Both the position numbers and the translations under genes were made by a program. Shown one piece after another: positions 34,282 to 43,086 of a stretch of 64,000 nt of DNA. Position 1 is the first letter of the stretch. Every line of letters begins with the position of its first letter. The stretch is taken from the NCBI RefSeq assembly GCF_900091575.1, contig NZ_FMCR01000002.1, forward strand, positions 341,760 through 405,759, written 5' to 3'. The notes beneath the pieces are model-generated. The model saw only the letters and a list, made by a program, of their open reading frames with translations. It ran no database searches and was not told the DNA's origin. The DNA is from Micromonospora saelicesensis (GTDB lineage: Bacteria > Actinomycetota > Actinomycetes > Mycobacteriales > Micromonosporaceae).

Positions 34282-34387
34282 GCGCTCGAGGCTGCCAGCA
34301 CCAGGCAACCTCGTCCGCCCCGAGCCACACCCGCGAGTTGCCCGGCCCGGTTCCTGTCATCGGCGGCAGTTCAGTACGGAACGCGGC

Positions 34388-36013
34388 TCAGGACGGGACG
34401 TCGCGGTGGCGGAAGGCGGCCACGCCGACGGCGAGCAGGGCCGCGGCCACCGCCGCCAGCACCACCAGGGGAAGCGCCGCCGGGTCGACGGCGGGCACGG
34501 CCGGCACATGGGTGTACGGCGAGACGTTGAGCGCGGCCTGCGGCAGCTCCAACACCGCGCCGAGTTGCCCGAGGAGCAGGAAGACCAGCAGCGCCGTCCA
34601 GGACAGCACCACCGACCAGCGGGGCAGCAGCCCGAAGATCGCGGTCACCACCCCGGCGATCACGAGCAGGGCGGGCAGGCGCAGCAGCGCGGCACCGCCC
34701 AGCTCGACGGCCTGGCCGAGCGGGTCTCCGGTGACGATGCCGTAGCCGAGGCCGGTGGTCACACCGGCGACGAGCAGCAGGACGACCGCACCGAGCGTCG
34801 CGGCGAGAACCTGGGTGCCGAGCCAGCGGGTACGGCTGACCGCCGTGGCGAGGGCGGCCTCCAGCACCCCGTCGGCTTCGTCGCCTCGTACGCGGAGCAG
34901 GGCCTGCACGACGTACGCGCCGATGGTCAGGGCGAAGAGGCCGAGCATCGCGGCCAGGTACGCGTTGATCAGGTCGGCCCCGCCACCCATCGCGTTGATC
35001 GCTTCGGCGGCGGCCGGATTCGCGTCGATCATGTCGTTGAACTCGTCGCCGGCGATGCCCATGGAGAAGCCGAGCACGGCCACCCCGACCGCCCAGCCGA
35101 GCAGCGTGCCGCGCTGCATCCGCCAGGCCAACCCGGCAGGGCTGAGCAGCCGTGGCGCGGCGGTGGCCGGGCCGCGTCGAGGGGCGATCAGCCCGGCGCC
35201 CTGGTCGCGTCGCTCGGCGAGGGCGTACGCCAGCGCCACTCCGACGAGCAGCAGTGCGACGGGCAGGGCGAGCACCCACCAGCGTTCACCGTCGAAGGCT
35301 CGTACCTGGTTGCCCCAGCCGAGCGGGGAGATCCACGACGGCCAGGCGCTGCGCACTCGGGTGCCGTCGGCACTCTGTTCGCCGAAGACGTCTCCGGCGG
35401 CGCGCAGCACGAAGGCGAGCCCGACGGTGGCGGCGGCGAGCGCGTTGGCGCCGCGCGCGGTGACGGAGAGCTGGGCGGTGACCGCGGCGATCGCGGTGAA
35501 GGCGACCCCGACGCCGCCGATCGCGGCCGCTGCCGCGACGGAGCCGGCGAGCGGCAGACCGGCGCCGGCCAGCGCGACCGCGAGCAGCACGGCGGCCACT
35601 GTGTTCGCCGCGACGATGACGAACAGCGCGGCGGTGAGCGGCGCGTACCGGCCGACCACGTTGGCGCCGAGCAGTTCGGCCCGGCCGGTCTCCTCGTTCT
35701 GGCGGGTGTGCCGGGTCACCGCGAAGGTGCTCAGCAGCGCGACGATCAGAGCCAGCGTCACGTACGTCTCGGCGACGACCACGGCACCGAGGTCGGTGCC
35801 GTGGATGGGGCCGTTGAAGGCGCGGGCGACCAGGCTGGACGCCGAGGTGGTGGCGTAGCCCAGCCGGGCCTCCTGGCCCGGGTAGATGCTGGCGACGCTG
35901 CCGGCGAGAGCGTAGCCGAGCAGGGGCGTGCCGAGGATCCAGATGGCGAGGCGGATCCGGTCGCGGCGCAGCACGAGCCGGGCCAGCCGGGTCGTGCCGG
36001 TGAGGGCGCTCAC
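34388..36013 (-). CDS. ABC exporter membrane subunit, ABC-2 type with two repeats
   Basis: A 541-residue protein with about twelve hydrophobic segments in two similar halves, each starting with an amphipathic stretch ([40 protein letters not shown]). This layout is that of actinobacterial exporters such as the tetronasin-resistance permeases. The GTG at 36013 overlaps the ATPase gene by four bases. A divergent TetR-type gene with an operator between suggests drug- or metabolite-inducible export. The substrate is unknown. Confidence 0.87.
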   Translation of the reverse strand: MSALTGTTRLARLVLRRDRIRLAIWILGTPLLGYALAGSVASIYPGQEARLGYATTSASSLVARAFNGPIHGTDLGAVVVAETYVTLALIVALLSTFAVTRHTRQNEETGRAELLGANVVGRYAPLTAALFVIVAANTVAAVLLAVALAGAGLPLAGSVAAAAAIGGVGVAFTAIAAVTAQLSVTARGANALAAATVGLAFVLRAAGDVFGEQSADGTRVRSAWPSWISPLGWGNQVRAFDGERWWVLALPVALLLVGVALAYALAERRDQGAGLIAPRRGPATAAPRLLSPAGLAWRMQRGTLLGWAVGVAVLGFSMGIAGDEFNDMIDANPAAAEAINAMGGGADLINAYLAAMLGLFALTIGAYVVQALLRVRGDEADGVLEAALATAVSRTRWLGTQVLAATLGAVVLLLVAGVTTGLGYGIVTGDPLGQAVELGGAALLRLPALLVIAGVVTAIFGLLPRWSVVLSWTALLVFLLLGQLGAVLELPQAALNVSPYTHVPAVPAVDPAALPLVVLAAVAAALLAVGVAAFRHRDVPS

Positions 36014-37035
36014 CGGGCACCGCCGTGCGGGGCGTCAACCTGCGCGTCGGCGTCCGAGGAGCCGGCGGCGGGAGCGCTGGGAGCGCCCGATGCAGCAGTG
36101 GCGGTGGAAGCGCCCGCGGCAGCAGTGGCGGGAGCGCCGGTGGCAGCGGCGGCGGGGTCGTCGCCGTAGTGGCGTAGGAAGAGCTGCTCCAGGGTCGGTG
36201 GTGTGCTGGTCAGCGCGCGGACGCCGAAGCGGATGAGCTGGCCGAGCAGCTCGTCGAGGTGGGCGGGCTCGACCTCCAGGTGGGTGCGGCCGTCGACCTC
36301 GTGCACGTCGTGCACGCCAGGCAGCACGTCCAGGCCGCTGACCGGGCGGGCGGTCTCGACGGTCACCGCCGTGCGGGTGAGGTGGCGCAGCTCGGTGAGG
36401 GTGCCGGATTCGACGGTACGGCCCTCGCGGATGATGCTGACCCGGTCGCAGAGCGCCTCGACCTCGGCGAGCACGTGGCTGGAGAGCAGCACTGTGGCAC
36501 CGGCCTGCTTGACCCGCCGGACCTCGTCCTGGAACACCGCCTCCATGAGGGGGTCGAGGCCGGAGGTCGGCTCGTCGAGCACGTACAGCTCCACCGGGGA
36601 GGAGAAGGCGGCGACGATGGCGACCTTCTGCCGGTTGCCCTTGGAGTAGGTGCGGCAGCGGCGGGTCGGGTCCAGGTCGAAGCGGTGCAGCAGCTCGTCG
36701 CGGCGACGCCGGTCGAGGCCACCGCGCAGTTGACCGAGCAGGTCGATGGCTTCCCCGCCGGTGAGGTTGGGCCAGAGGCTGACGTCACCCGGCACGTACG
36801 CGAGTCGGCGGTGCAGGCGGACCGCGTCGCGCCACGGGTCGGCGCCGAGCACCTGGGCGTCGCCGGAGTCGCGGCGGAGCAACCCGAGCAGGATCCGGAT
36901 GGTGGTGGACTTTCCGGAGCCGTTGGGCCCGAGGAAGCCGTGCACCTCCCCCTGCTCGACGTGCAGGTCCAGCCCGTCGAGTGCCCGGATGGCGCCGAAC
37001 GTCTTGACCAGGTTGCCGATCGAGATGACGGGCAT
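36010..37035 (-). CDS. ABC exporter ATP-binding subunit
   Basis: A 341-residue protein. It shows Walker [10 protein letters not shown] (~36-44), a signature helix of the form [15 protein letters not shown], Walker [14 protein letters not shown] and the switch His in [11 protein letters not shown]. The signature SKGN replaces the canonical LSGGQ, as in related drug exporters. The C-terminal ~45 residues are Ala/Thr/Ser/Gly-rich and low in complexity, beyond the usual domain end. It is first in the leftward operon, directly behind the TetR-type operator. Confidence 0.92.
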   Translation of the reverse strand: MPVISIGNLVKTFGAIRALDGLDLHVEQGEVHGFLGPNGSGKSTTIRILLGLLRRDSGDAQVLGADPWRDAVRLHRRLAYVPGDVSLWPNLTGGEAIDLLGQLRGGLDRRRRDELLHRFDLDPTRRCRTYSKGNRQKVAIVAAFSSPVELYVLDEPTSGLDPLMEAVFQDEVRRVKQAGATVLLSSHVLAEVEALCDRVSIIREGRTVESGTLTELRHLTRTAVTVETARPVSGLDVLPGVHDVHEVDGRTHLEVEPAHLDELLGQLIRFGVRALTSTPPTLEQLFLRHYGDDPAAAATGAPATAAAGASTATAASGAPSAPAAGSSDADAQVDAPHGGAR

Positions 37036-37075
37036 GGCCCCTCCTGCCGTTGGCTGCGTCGAGAGTCACCACTGT

Positions 37076-37092
37076 ACTGACCGACGGTCAGT
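37076..37092. promoter_or_regulatory. TetR-type operator
   Basis: ACTGACCG-A-CGGTCAGT is a perfect 8-bp inverted repeat around one base, in the 109-base space between the divergent ABC exporter operon and the TetR-type gene. Spacing and length suit a TetR dimer, so the regulator probably represses the exporter and itself. Confidence 0.75.
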
Positions 37093-37144
37093 GGAATCAA
37101 CGGTGATCGTGCCCACCGGTCAGGACGTCGCTAGGCTGGCCGGC

Positions 37145-38056
37145 ATGACCGCCGATCCCGCGGACGACACCCGTACCCGGATCCTGCGCGCCGCGCTCGA
37201 CCTGTTCGCCGAACACGGCTACCAGCGCACCTCGCTGCGGCAGATCGGCGAACGGCTGCGGCTCACCAAGACCGCGATCCTGTACCACTTTCCGGCCAAG
37301 GAGCACCTGCTCGCCGCCCTGGTCGAGCCACTGCTGGCCGACCTGGAGACGCTGCTCGACGCCGCGCAGACGCAACCCACCGAGCAGGCCCGGTGGACGG
37401 TCCTGGAGGGCTGGGTGGACGTCATACTCGCTCATCGTCGACCGCTCGGCATGCTCTACCACGACATCGCGCTGGTCGGTCGAGGCGACACGTACCACCG
37501 CCTGATGGAGGTCGCGATGCGGGCCAACGACCTCATCGCCGGACCGAACGCGGGGCGCCGCGAGCGGGTTCTCGCGGTCCAGGCGGTGGGCGCGTGCAGC
37601 GATCCGGTCGTCTTCTTCACCGACGTGCCCGACGAGGTGCTGCGCGCCGACATGCTCGACGGCGCACGCCGACTGCTGGCCCCGCATCCCGCGGACACGG
37701 CGGCCGGCCCACCCGCGGGGTCCGCGGCCGGGTCGCGCACGGACGCCGCCGCCGGGCCACACACAGACGCCGAAGCCGGGCCGCGCACGGACGCCGCTGC
37801 CGGGCCGGACGCGGACGCCGCCGCCGGGCCGGACGCGGACGCGACCCTGGGGAGCGCGACCCCGGCGACGCCAGCGGGCGCGGCGAGCGGGGCGGCGAGC
37901 CGACGTCGGCGGCCGGGACGGCCGGCCGCTCTGGGCCGGGAGCAGGTCGAGGCGGCCCGGCGCATGCACGCGGCGGGCACCCACTCCGTGGACGCCATCG
38001 CCGCCGCGCTGGGTGTCTCGCGGGCCACCGTCTACCGCCACCTGACCGCGCCATAA
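37145..38056 (+). CDS. TetR-family regulator with a second, Hin/resolvase-like HTH at the C-terminus
   Basis: A 303-residue protein. Residues ~7-55 are a normal TetR HTH (TRILRAALDLFAEHGYQRTS; LTKTAILYHFPAKEHLLAAL), followed by an all-helical ligand domain to ~180. A linker of 8-residue GPRTDAAA-like units (~188-235) leads to a basic patch (SRRRRPGRPAALG) and a second HTH (EQVEAARRMHAAGTHSVDAI then AAALGVSRATVYRHL) that matches the DNA-binding tail of serine recombinases. The usual TetR length is ~190-220. Divergent to the exporter with a palindrome between, it is its probable regulator. What the second HTH binds is unknown. Confidence 0.88.
   Translation: MTADPADDTRTRILRAALDLFAEHGYQRTSLRQIGERLRLTKTAILYHFPAKEHLLAALVEPLLADLETLLDAAQTQPTEQARWTVLEGWVDVILAHRRPLGMLYHDIALVGRGDTYHRLMEVAMRANDLIAGPNAGRRERVLAVQAVGACSDPVVFFTDVPDEVLRADMLDGARRLLAPHPADTAAGPPAGSAAGSRTDAAAGPHTDAEAGPRTDAAAGPDADAAAGPDADATLGSATPATPAGAASGAASRRRRPGRPAALGREQVEAARRMHAAGTHSVDAIAAALGVSRATVYRHLTAP
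37706..37849 (+). repeat. six degenerate 24-bp repeats coding the regulator's linker
   Basis: In-frame units of 24 bases from 37706 encode GPPAGSAA, GSRTDAAA, GPHTDAEA, GPRTDAAA, GPDADAAA and GPDADATL. The last units are nearly identical at the DNA level, which suggests recent slippage and a linker of variable length. Confidence 0.8.
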
Positions 38057-38089
38057 CGAGACAGTTCCGAGACGGTTTCGAGACGGTTG
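38057..38089. repeat. three 11-bp direct repeats in a convergent gap
   Basis: CGAGACAGTTC, CGAGACGGTTT and CGAGACGGTTG follow head to tail just behind the stop of the regulator gene and before the stop of the convergent exporter. No hairpin is formed by them. The role is unknown. Confidence 0.6.
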
Positions 38090-38100
38090 TGATCCGGCGT

Positions 38101-39879
38101 TCAGGCCGCCAGCGTGGCGTAGCGGCCGTTGCGGTCCAGCAGGCTGGCGTGGGTACCGGCCTCGACGATCCGACCGTGGTCGAGCACCGCGATCTGGTCG
38201 GCGTCGCGGACCGTGGAGAGCCGGTGCGCGATGGTGATCGTGGTGCGCCCCTGGGCGAGTACGTCGAAGGCCCGCTGTACGGCGCGTTCGGTCTCGGTGT
38301 CCAGCGCGCTGGTGGCCTCGTCGAGGACCAGGATGCGCGGGTCGCGCAGCAGCGTCCGGGCGATGGCGAGGCGCTGCTTCTCACCGCCGGAGAACCGGTG
38401 GCCCCGTGAGCCGACCACTGTGTCGTACCCGTCGGGCAGCCCGGCGATCAGGTCGTGAATCTGGGCGGCGCGGGCGGCGTCCTCGATCTCGGTGTCGGTG
38501 GCCTCCGGCCGGGCGTAGCGCAGGTTCTCCCGGACGGTGGTGTGCAGCAGGTACGTCTCCTGGCTGACCACGCCGACGATCGCGGCCAGGTCGGCCAGGC
38601 GCAGGTCGCGCAGGTCGACGCCGTCGACGGTGATACGGCCGGCGCTCGGGTCGTGCAGTCGGCTGATCAGCCCGGCGAGGGTGCTCTTGCCGGAGCCGGT
38701 CTCGCCGACCAGGGCGAGGCTGGTGCCGGCGGGCACGTCGAGGGTGATCCCGGCGAGGGCGGCGGTGTCGCTGCCCGGGTAGCCGAAGGTGACGTCCTCC
38801 AGGCGCAGGTGGCCGCGTACCCGGGTCGGGTCGAGGCGGACCGGCTCGGTGGGGTCGGCCACGTCGACCGGAAGGTCCAGGTATTCGAAGATCCGGGCGA
38901 AGAGCGCCAGCGACGCGGTGAGCGAGACGCCCACGTTGAGCAGCCCCATCAGCGGTCGGAACAGGCCGCCCTGCAGGGCGGTGAAGGCGACCAGGGTGCC
39001 GATGCTCAGCGTGCCGGCGGTGCCGGGCAGCCCGGCGGCGAGGTAGATGACCGCCGGTACGGCGGCGAAGATGATGCTCATCGAGGCCATCCGCCAGCGG
39101 CCGGCCAGCTCACTGCGCAGCTCCAGGTCGACCAGGCGGGCCGAGGAGGCGGTGAAGCGGTCGATCAGCGCGGGGCCGGTGCCGAGGGTCTTGGCCAGCT
39201 GTATGCCGCTGATCGAGAGCCCCTCCTCGACGGTGACGTTGAGGTCGGCGAGTTCGCGTTGCCGTTGGGCGGTGATCTCGCGGCGCATCCGGGCGACCCG
39301 ACGGGTCAGCCAGATGGCCGGCGGCAGCACCACGAGCGAGACCAGGGAGAGCTGCCAGGAGAGCGCGACCATGGCGACGGTGGTGGCGACCACTGTGGTG
39401 AGGTTGGCGGCGACGGCGGTGGCGGTGGAGGTGACCACCGACTGCATGCCGCCGATGTCGTTGGTGATCCGGGACTGCACCTCGCCGGTGCGGGTGCGGG
39501 TGAAGAAACCGAGCGACTGGCGCTGGAGGTGACTGAAGACGTCGGTGCGCAGCCGGTGCATGACCCGCTGGCCGACCTGGGTGGAGATCCAGGTCTGCAC
39601 GACGCCGAGGGCGGAGGTCACCGCCGCGACGGCGACCATGCCGAGGACCAGCCAGACCAGCAGGGTCACGTCGCCCTGCGGCAGGGCCCGGTCGATCACG
39701 GCACGCAGCAGGAACGGGGTGGCCATCGCGATGATCGAGGAGACCACGATGATCGCGGTGACGGCGGCCAGCGCGGGCCGGTGGGGGGTGAACAGGCGGC
39801 CGATGCGGCGCAGGGACACCTGACGGGCCTGCGTCTTCTCTTCGGCGCTGAGGGTGCGGTGGCCGCGGTCGCGGCCCAT
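38101..39879 (-). CDS. ABC half-exporter, membrane and ATPase domains fused (MsbA/LmrA-like)
   Basis: A 592-residue protein. Six membrane helices lie in residues ~30-310 (AVTAIIVVSSIIAMATPFLL; LVWLVLGMVAVAAVTSALGV). The ATPase domain shows Walker A GETGSGKST, Q-loop VVSQETYLL, the signature of form RFSGGEKQRLAIAR, Walker B ILVLDEATSALD and the switch His in IAHRLST. The ATG at 39879 is chosen; an open frame from 39957 would cover the divergent operator palindromes. It would dimerise and export a lipid or drug. A MarR-type gene lies divergent, indicating inducible efflux. Confidence 0.9.
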   Translation of the reverse strand: MGRDRGHRTLSAEEKTQARQVSLRRIGRLFTPHRPALAAVTAIIVVSSIIAMATPFLLRAVIDRALPQGDVTLLVWLVLGMVAVAAVTSALGVVQTWISTQVGQRVMHRLRTDVFSHLQRQSLGFFTRTRTGEVQSRITNDIGGMQSVVTSTATAVAANLTTVVATTVAMVALSWQLSLVSLVVLPPAIWLTRRVARMRREITAQRQRELADLNVTVEEGLSISGIQLAKTLGTGPALIDRFTASSARLVDLELRSELAGRWRMASMSIIFAAVPAVIYLAAGLPGTAGTLSIGTLVAFTALQGGLFRPLMGLLNVGVSLTASLALFARIFEYLDLPVDVADPTEPVRLDPTRVRGHLRLEDVTFGYPGSDTAALAGITLDVPAGTSLALVGETGSGKSTLAGLISRLHDPSAGRITVDGVDLRDLRLADLAAIVGVVSQETYLLHTTVRENLRYARPEATDTEIEDAARAAQIHDLIAGLPDGYDTVVGSRGHRFSGGEKQRLAIARTLLRDPRILVLDEATSALDTETERAVQRAFDVLAQGRTTITIAHRLSTVRDADQIAVLDHGRIVEAGTHASLLDRNGRYATLAA

Positions 39880-39924
39880 CGGGGTGGGTTCCAAGGGGGC
39901 ACTACCCTTCGTCGGCGATATTGC

Positions 39925-39945
39925 TGAGGTTACCTCATCATGAGG
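39925..39945. promoter_or_regulatory. two overlapping palindromes, likely MarR operator
   Basis: TGAGGT-T-ACCTCA (39925-39937) and CCTCAT-C-ATGAGG (39933-39945) are each perfect 6-bp inverted repeats around one base and share CCTCA. They lie between the divergent exporter and MarR-type genes. Overlapping dimers on opposite faces would be possible. Confidence 0.65.
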
Positions 39946-39976
39946 GAGCAACCACATATCCTGCTACCGTATTCCG

Positions 39977-40408
39977 GTGACCGAGCACACCGTCGACAGC
40001 GCCGACGACGAGAGCCTGGCGGAGACGTTCTGGGCGGTGGCGTCCCGTCTGCGCCGGCAGACCCGCGACTCACTGGCGCCCTGGGACGTCACCCCCAGCC
40101 AGTCCCGGGCCCTCGGCGTGCTGGCCCGGCACGGCGAGGTACGCCCCGGCACCCTCGCCGAGCATCTGCGCATCGCGCCCCGGTCGGCGACCGAGGTCGT
40201 CGACGACCTCCAGACCCGGGGGCTGGTCGAGCGCCGACCCGACCCGGCCGACCGCCGGGCGACACTGGTCGCGCTCACCGAGGAGGGCGACCGGGTCAGC
40301 ACCGCCATCCGGGCCGCGCGCCGGGCCGAGGCCGACCGATTCTTCGGCCACCTCAACGACACCGACCGCGCCGAACTCGCCCGTATCCTGCGTACCCTGC
40401 GCGGCTGA
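39977..40408 (+). CDS. MarR-family transcriptional regulator
   Basis: A 143-residue protein with the winged-HTH typical of MarR: VTPSQSRALGVLARHGEVRP, then LAEHLRIAPRSATEVVDDLQ, the wing RRPDPADRRATLVALTEEG and a C-terminal dimer helix. The length is standard. The start is GTG at 39977; no ribosome-binding site is visible, so a leaderless start is possible. It is divergent from the ABC half-exporter with overlapping palindromes between, and probably controls that gene and itself. Confidence 0.9.
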   Translation: MTEHTVDSADDESLAETFWAVASRLRRQTRDSLAPWDVTPSQSRALGVLARHGEVRPGTLAEHLRIAPRSATEVVDDLQTRGLVERRPDPADRRATLVALTEEGDRVSTAIRAARRAEADRFFGHLNDTDRAELARILRTLRG

Positions 40409-40440
40409 CGGGTTTGCTCCCCGCGCCCACGGGTAGCCAG

Positions 40441-40485
40441 CGCCCCCGTCCGGTCGGCGGGACCGGCCGGCACCGGTCGGGGGCG
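40441..40485 (+). terminator. hairpin terminator behind the MarR-type gene
   Basis: Arms 40441-40454 and 40472-40485 pair over 14 bp with one mismatch (CGCCCCCGTCCGGT). The hairpin lies 32 bases after the MarR stop and upstream of the GGGAGG site of the next gene. Confidence 0.6.
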
Positions 40486-40506
40486 AGGTGACGGGAGGCC
40501 CGGCTG

Positions 40507-42291
40507 ATGTGCGGGATCAGCGGGGAGGCGCGATTCGACGGCCGCTCGCCCGACGCGGCGGCGGTCACCCGGATGACCGAGGCGATGCGCTCACGAGGCC
40601 CGGACGACGAGGGCCTGTTCGCCGACGGCTGGGTGACCCTGGGGCACCGCCGGCTGACCATCATCGACCTGTCCGACGCGGGCGGGCAGCCGATGGTCCG
40701 CGACGACCTGGGCCTGGCGCTGGTCTTCAACGGCTGCATCTACAACTACCCGGAGCTGCGCGAGGAGTTGCGCCGGGCCGGGTACGCCTTCCACTCCACC
40801 AGCGACACCGAGGTGATCCTGGTGGCGTACGCCCACTGGGGTGACCGTTTCGTCGACCACCTGGTCGGCATGTTCGCGATCGGGCTGGTCGACCGGGTCC
40901 GGCGGCGGCTGATCCTGGCCCGCGACCGGCTCGGCATCAAACCGCTCTACCTCGCCGAGACACCTGGGCGGCTGCGGTTCGCCTCCACCCTGCCCGCGCT
41001 GCTGCGGGCCGGCGACGTCGACACCGGCATCGACCCGGTGGCGCTGCACCACTACCTGTCCTGGCACTCCATCGTGCCCGCGCCGCGTACCGTGCTGCGC
41101 GGTGTGCGCAAGCTGCCGCCGGCCACCCTGCGGGTGATCGAGGCGGACGGGCGCAGCCGTGAGGAGGTCTACTGGCGACCCGACTACGTGCGGGAGCCCG
41201 CCGACGCCGGGATGGACGCCGGCGACTGGCGGGCCGCGATCGGCGACGCGCTGCGCGCGGCGGTACGCCGACGGCTGGTCGCCGACGTGCCGGTGGGGGT
41301 GCTGCTCTCCGGCGGTCTGGACTCCAGCCTGATCGTGGCGCTGCTCGCCGAGGCCGGCCAGCAACACCTGCGTACGTTCAGCATCGGCTTCGACAGCCGC
41401 GACGGCGAGTCCGGCGACGAGTTCCACTACTCGGACCTGGTGGCCCGCGCGTACGACACCGACCACCATCGGATCCGACTGGCCGACGACGACCTGGTGC
41501 CCGCCGTCCGTCGGGCCGTGCTGGCGATGACCGAGCCGATGGGCAGCCACGACGTGGTCGCCTTCCACCTGCTCTCCGAGCAGGTGGCGCAGCACGTGAA
41601 GGTGGCCCAGTCGGGGCAGGGCGCCGACGAGGTGTTCGCCGGCTACGGCTACCACCAGCCACTGGTCGAGGCGCCCCGGCACGGCGCCGCCGAGACGTTC
41701 GCCGCCGCGTTCTTCGACCGCGGCCACGACGAGCTGCGCCGCATCGTCGGCCCGGCGTACGCGCTGGAGCACGACGCCAGCCGGGACCTGCTCACCGGGC
41801 ACCTCGCCGCGCCCGGGGCGCAGACCGCGCTGGACGCCGTGCTGCGCCTGGACACCCACCTGATGCTCCCCGACGACCCGGTCAAGCGGGTGGACAGCAT
41901 GAGCATGGCGTGGGGTCTGGAGGTGCGTACGCCCTTCCTCGACCAGGACCTGGTCACCCTGGCCGCGCACTGCCCGCCGGAGCACAAGGTCAGCCTGGGC
42001 GGAAAGGGCGTGCTCAAGGAGGTCGCCCGGGAGGTGCTGCCGGCCGAGGTGATCGACCGGCCCAAGGGTTACTTCCCGGTGCCGGCGCTGCGCAAGGTGG
42101 ACGGTCCGGTGCGCGAGCTGGTGGCCGAGGCGTTGCAGGCGCCGGTCGCGCGCGAGCGGGGGCTGTTCCGCCCGGAGTACGTGGCCCATCTGCTCGCCGA
42201 GCCGGACCGGGCGGAGGCTGCGGCCGGCAGCAACAAGCTGTGGCAGCTCGGCCTGCTGGAGCTGTGGCTACAGACCCACGACATCCGCTGA
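40507..42291 (+). CDS. N-acetylglutaminylglutamine-type amidotransferase (AsnB-like)
   Basis: A 594-residue protein. It starts MCGISGEARFDGR, with the Cys2 nucleophile of class II glutaminase, followed by SRGPDDEG and FNGCIYNYPELR. The synthetase domain shows the ATP loop LLSGGLDSS. Segments such as VALHHYLSWHSIVPAPRTVL and GVRKLPPATLRVIE are those of the amidotransferase that makes the osmolyte N-acetylglutaminylglutamine amide, rather than of asparagine synthetase itself. GGGAGG precedes the ATG. The usual partner, a fused GNAT/ATP-grasp dipeptide synthetase, is not next to it in this window. Confidence 0.87.
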   Translation: MCGISGEARFDGRSPDAAAVTRMTEAMRSRGPDDEGLFADGWVTLGHRRLTIIDLSDAGGQPMVRDDLGLALVFNGCIYNYPELREELRRAGYAFHSTSDTEVILVAYAHWGDRFVDHLVGMFAIGLVDRVRRRLILARDRLGIKPLYLAETPGRLRFASTLPALLRAGDVDTGIDPVALHHYLSWHSIVPAPRTVLRGVRKLPPATLRVIEADGRSREEVYWRPDYVREPADAGMDAGDWRAAIGDALRAAVRRRLVADVPVGVLLSGGLDSSLIVALLAEAGQQHLRTFSIGFDSRDGESGDEFHYSDLVARAYDTDHHRIRLADDDLVPAVRRAVLAMTEPMGSHDVVAFHLLSEQVAQHVKVAQSGQGADEVFAGYGYHQPLVEAPRHGAAETFAAAFFDRGHDELRRIVGPAYALEHDASRDLLTGHLAAPGAQTALDAVLRLDTHLMLPDDPVKRVDSMSMAWGLEVRTPFLDQDLVTLAAHCPPEHKVSLGGKGVLKEVAREVLPAEVIDRPKGYFPVPALRKVDGPVRELVAEALQAPVARERGLFRPEYVAHLLAEPDRAEAAAGSNKLWQLGLLELWLQTHDIR

Positions 42292-42298
42292 ACCGGGT

Positions 42299-43065
42299 TT
42301 ATCTGGACACTTGGAGCACCCTGTGGGCACCTCACAACTGTCGAGTGGCCTGTCAGGCCGGTATGGCGCGAGTGCGGTTGTACTCATCGCGGGTGATCGC
42401 ATAAACGCGGGTCGGGCGGTTGCAGGAGGGGTCGATCGTTTCGCGGTCTAGCCGCATGCCGAGTTTCTGCATGACACGTTCAGATGCGTCGTTGCCGATC
42501 TGGTGGATGCTGAGGATCCGATCGAGTTCTCGATCGACGAACGCGAAGTGCAGCGCTGCGTGGGCGGCCTCGGTGGCGAAGCCTTGTCCCCAGTACGGTC
42601 TGCCCAGCCGCCAACCGATCTCGACCGCGGGCATAACCTCGGGCAGGAAGGTTGGGATCGCCAAGCCGGTAAAACCCGCCAGTTCGCTGGTCTGGCGGAC
42701 CTCGACCGCGAACAACCCGAACCCGTGGTCGTCCCAGGCGCTTTCGCAGCCGGCGATTCCCGCCGCCGTGCGTTCTGGATCGGCAGGCGTCCCGCTGCCG
42801 ATCCAGCGCATGACGTCCGGATCCGCGTTGATCGCCGTCATGGGCATGATGTCGTCATTGCGCCAACGGCGCAGCACGAGTCGTGGAGTTTCGAGTCTCG
42901 CCATCGTCCTATCTTTCATGATCCGCACTATCGCCGTCCGCCGCGGGGCGAATCGGGCCTGGTGCCCAGCCCGAGCACCAGCAACCCTCCTCACCCGCAT
43001 GCCACACGACGTGAGGGATTCGCCAGGCAATGGCAGAACCGTCCGAGCGCAAGGTGTCCAGATAA
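42299..43065. mobile_element. putative small cassette with 15-bp imperfect terminal inverted repeats carrying a GNAT gene
   Basis: The left end at 42299-42313 (TTATCTGGACACTTG) matches the right end at 43050-43065 (CAAGGTGTCCAGATAA) in inverse orientation, with a perfect 12-bp core and one extra base. Between them lie only the GNAT gene and ~180 bases without a gene. No transposase is present and no target duplication is clear, so this could be a non-autonomous element or the scar of one. Confidence 0.45.
42353..42904 (-). CDS. GNAT N-acetyltransferase, RimJ/RimL type
   Basis: A 183-residue protein with the RimJ-type opening LETPRLVLRRWRNDD, the acetyl-CoA loop in RPYWGQGFATEAAHAALHFA and the late segment IGNDASERVMQKLGMRLD. 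The ATG at 42904 has AGGA seven bases upstream; an ATG at 42919 is possible. It would acetylate an amino group on a protein or small molecule. It lies inside a pair of inverted repeats and reads less GC-rich than its neighbours, which suggests recent arrival. It has no ATP-grasp domain and is not the missing dipeptide synthetase. Confidence 0.88.
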   Translation of the reverse strand: MARLETPRLVLRRWRNDDIMPMTAINADPDVMRWIGSGTPADPERTAAGIAGCESAWDDHGFGLFAVEVRQTSELAGFTGLAIPTFLPEVMPAVEIGWRLGRPYWGQGFATEAAHAALHFAFVDRELDRILSIHQIGNDASERVMQKLGMRLDRETIDPSCNRPTRVYAITRDEYNRTRAIPA

Positions 43066-43086
43066 GAGGGTGGACCGTGCCGGCGG

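Noticed and set aside
38455..39927. 490-codon rightward open frame opposite the ABC half-exporter
   Set aside because: The exporter carries all ATPase motifs in order; the antisense frame is a Gly/Asp/Arg-rich shadow.
42353..42904. GNAT gene as the missing N-acetylglutaminylglutamine synthetase
   Set aside because: It is a 183-residue RimJ/RimL-type enzyme without ATP-grasp domain, on the opposite strand and within inverted repeats.
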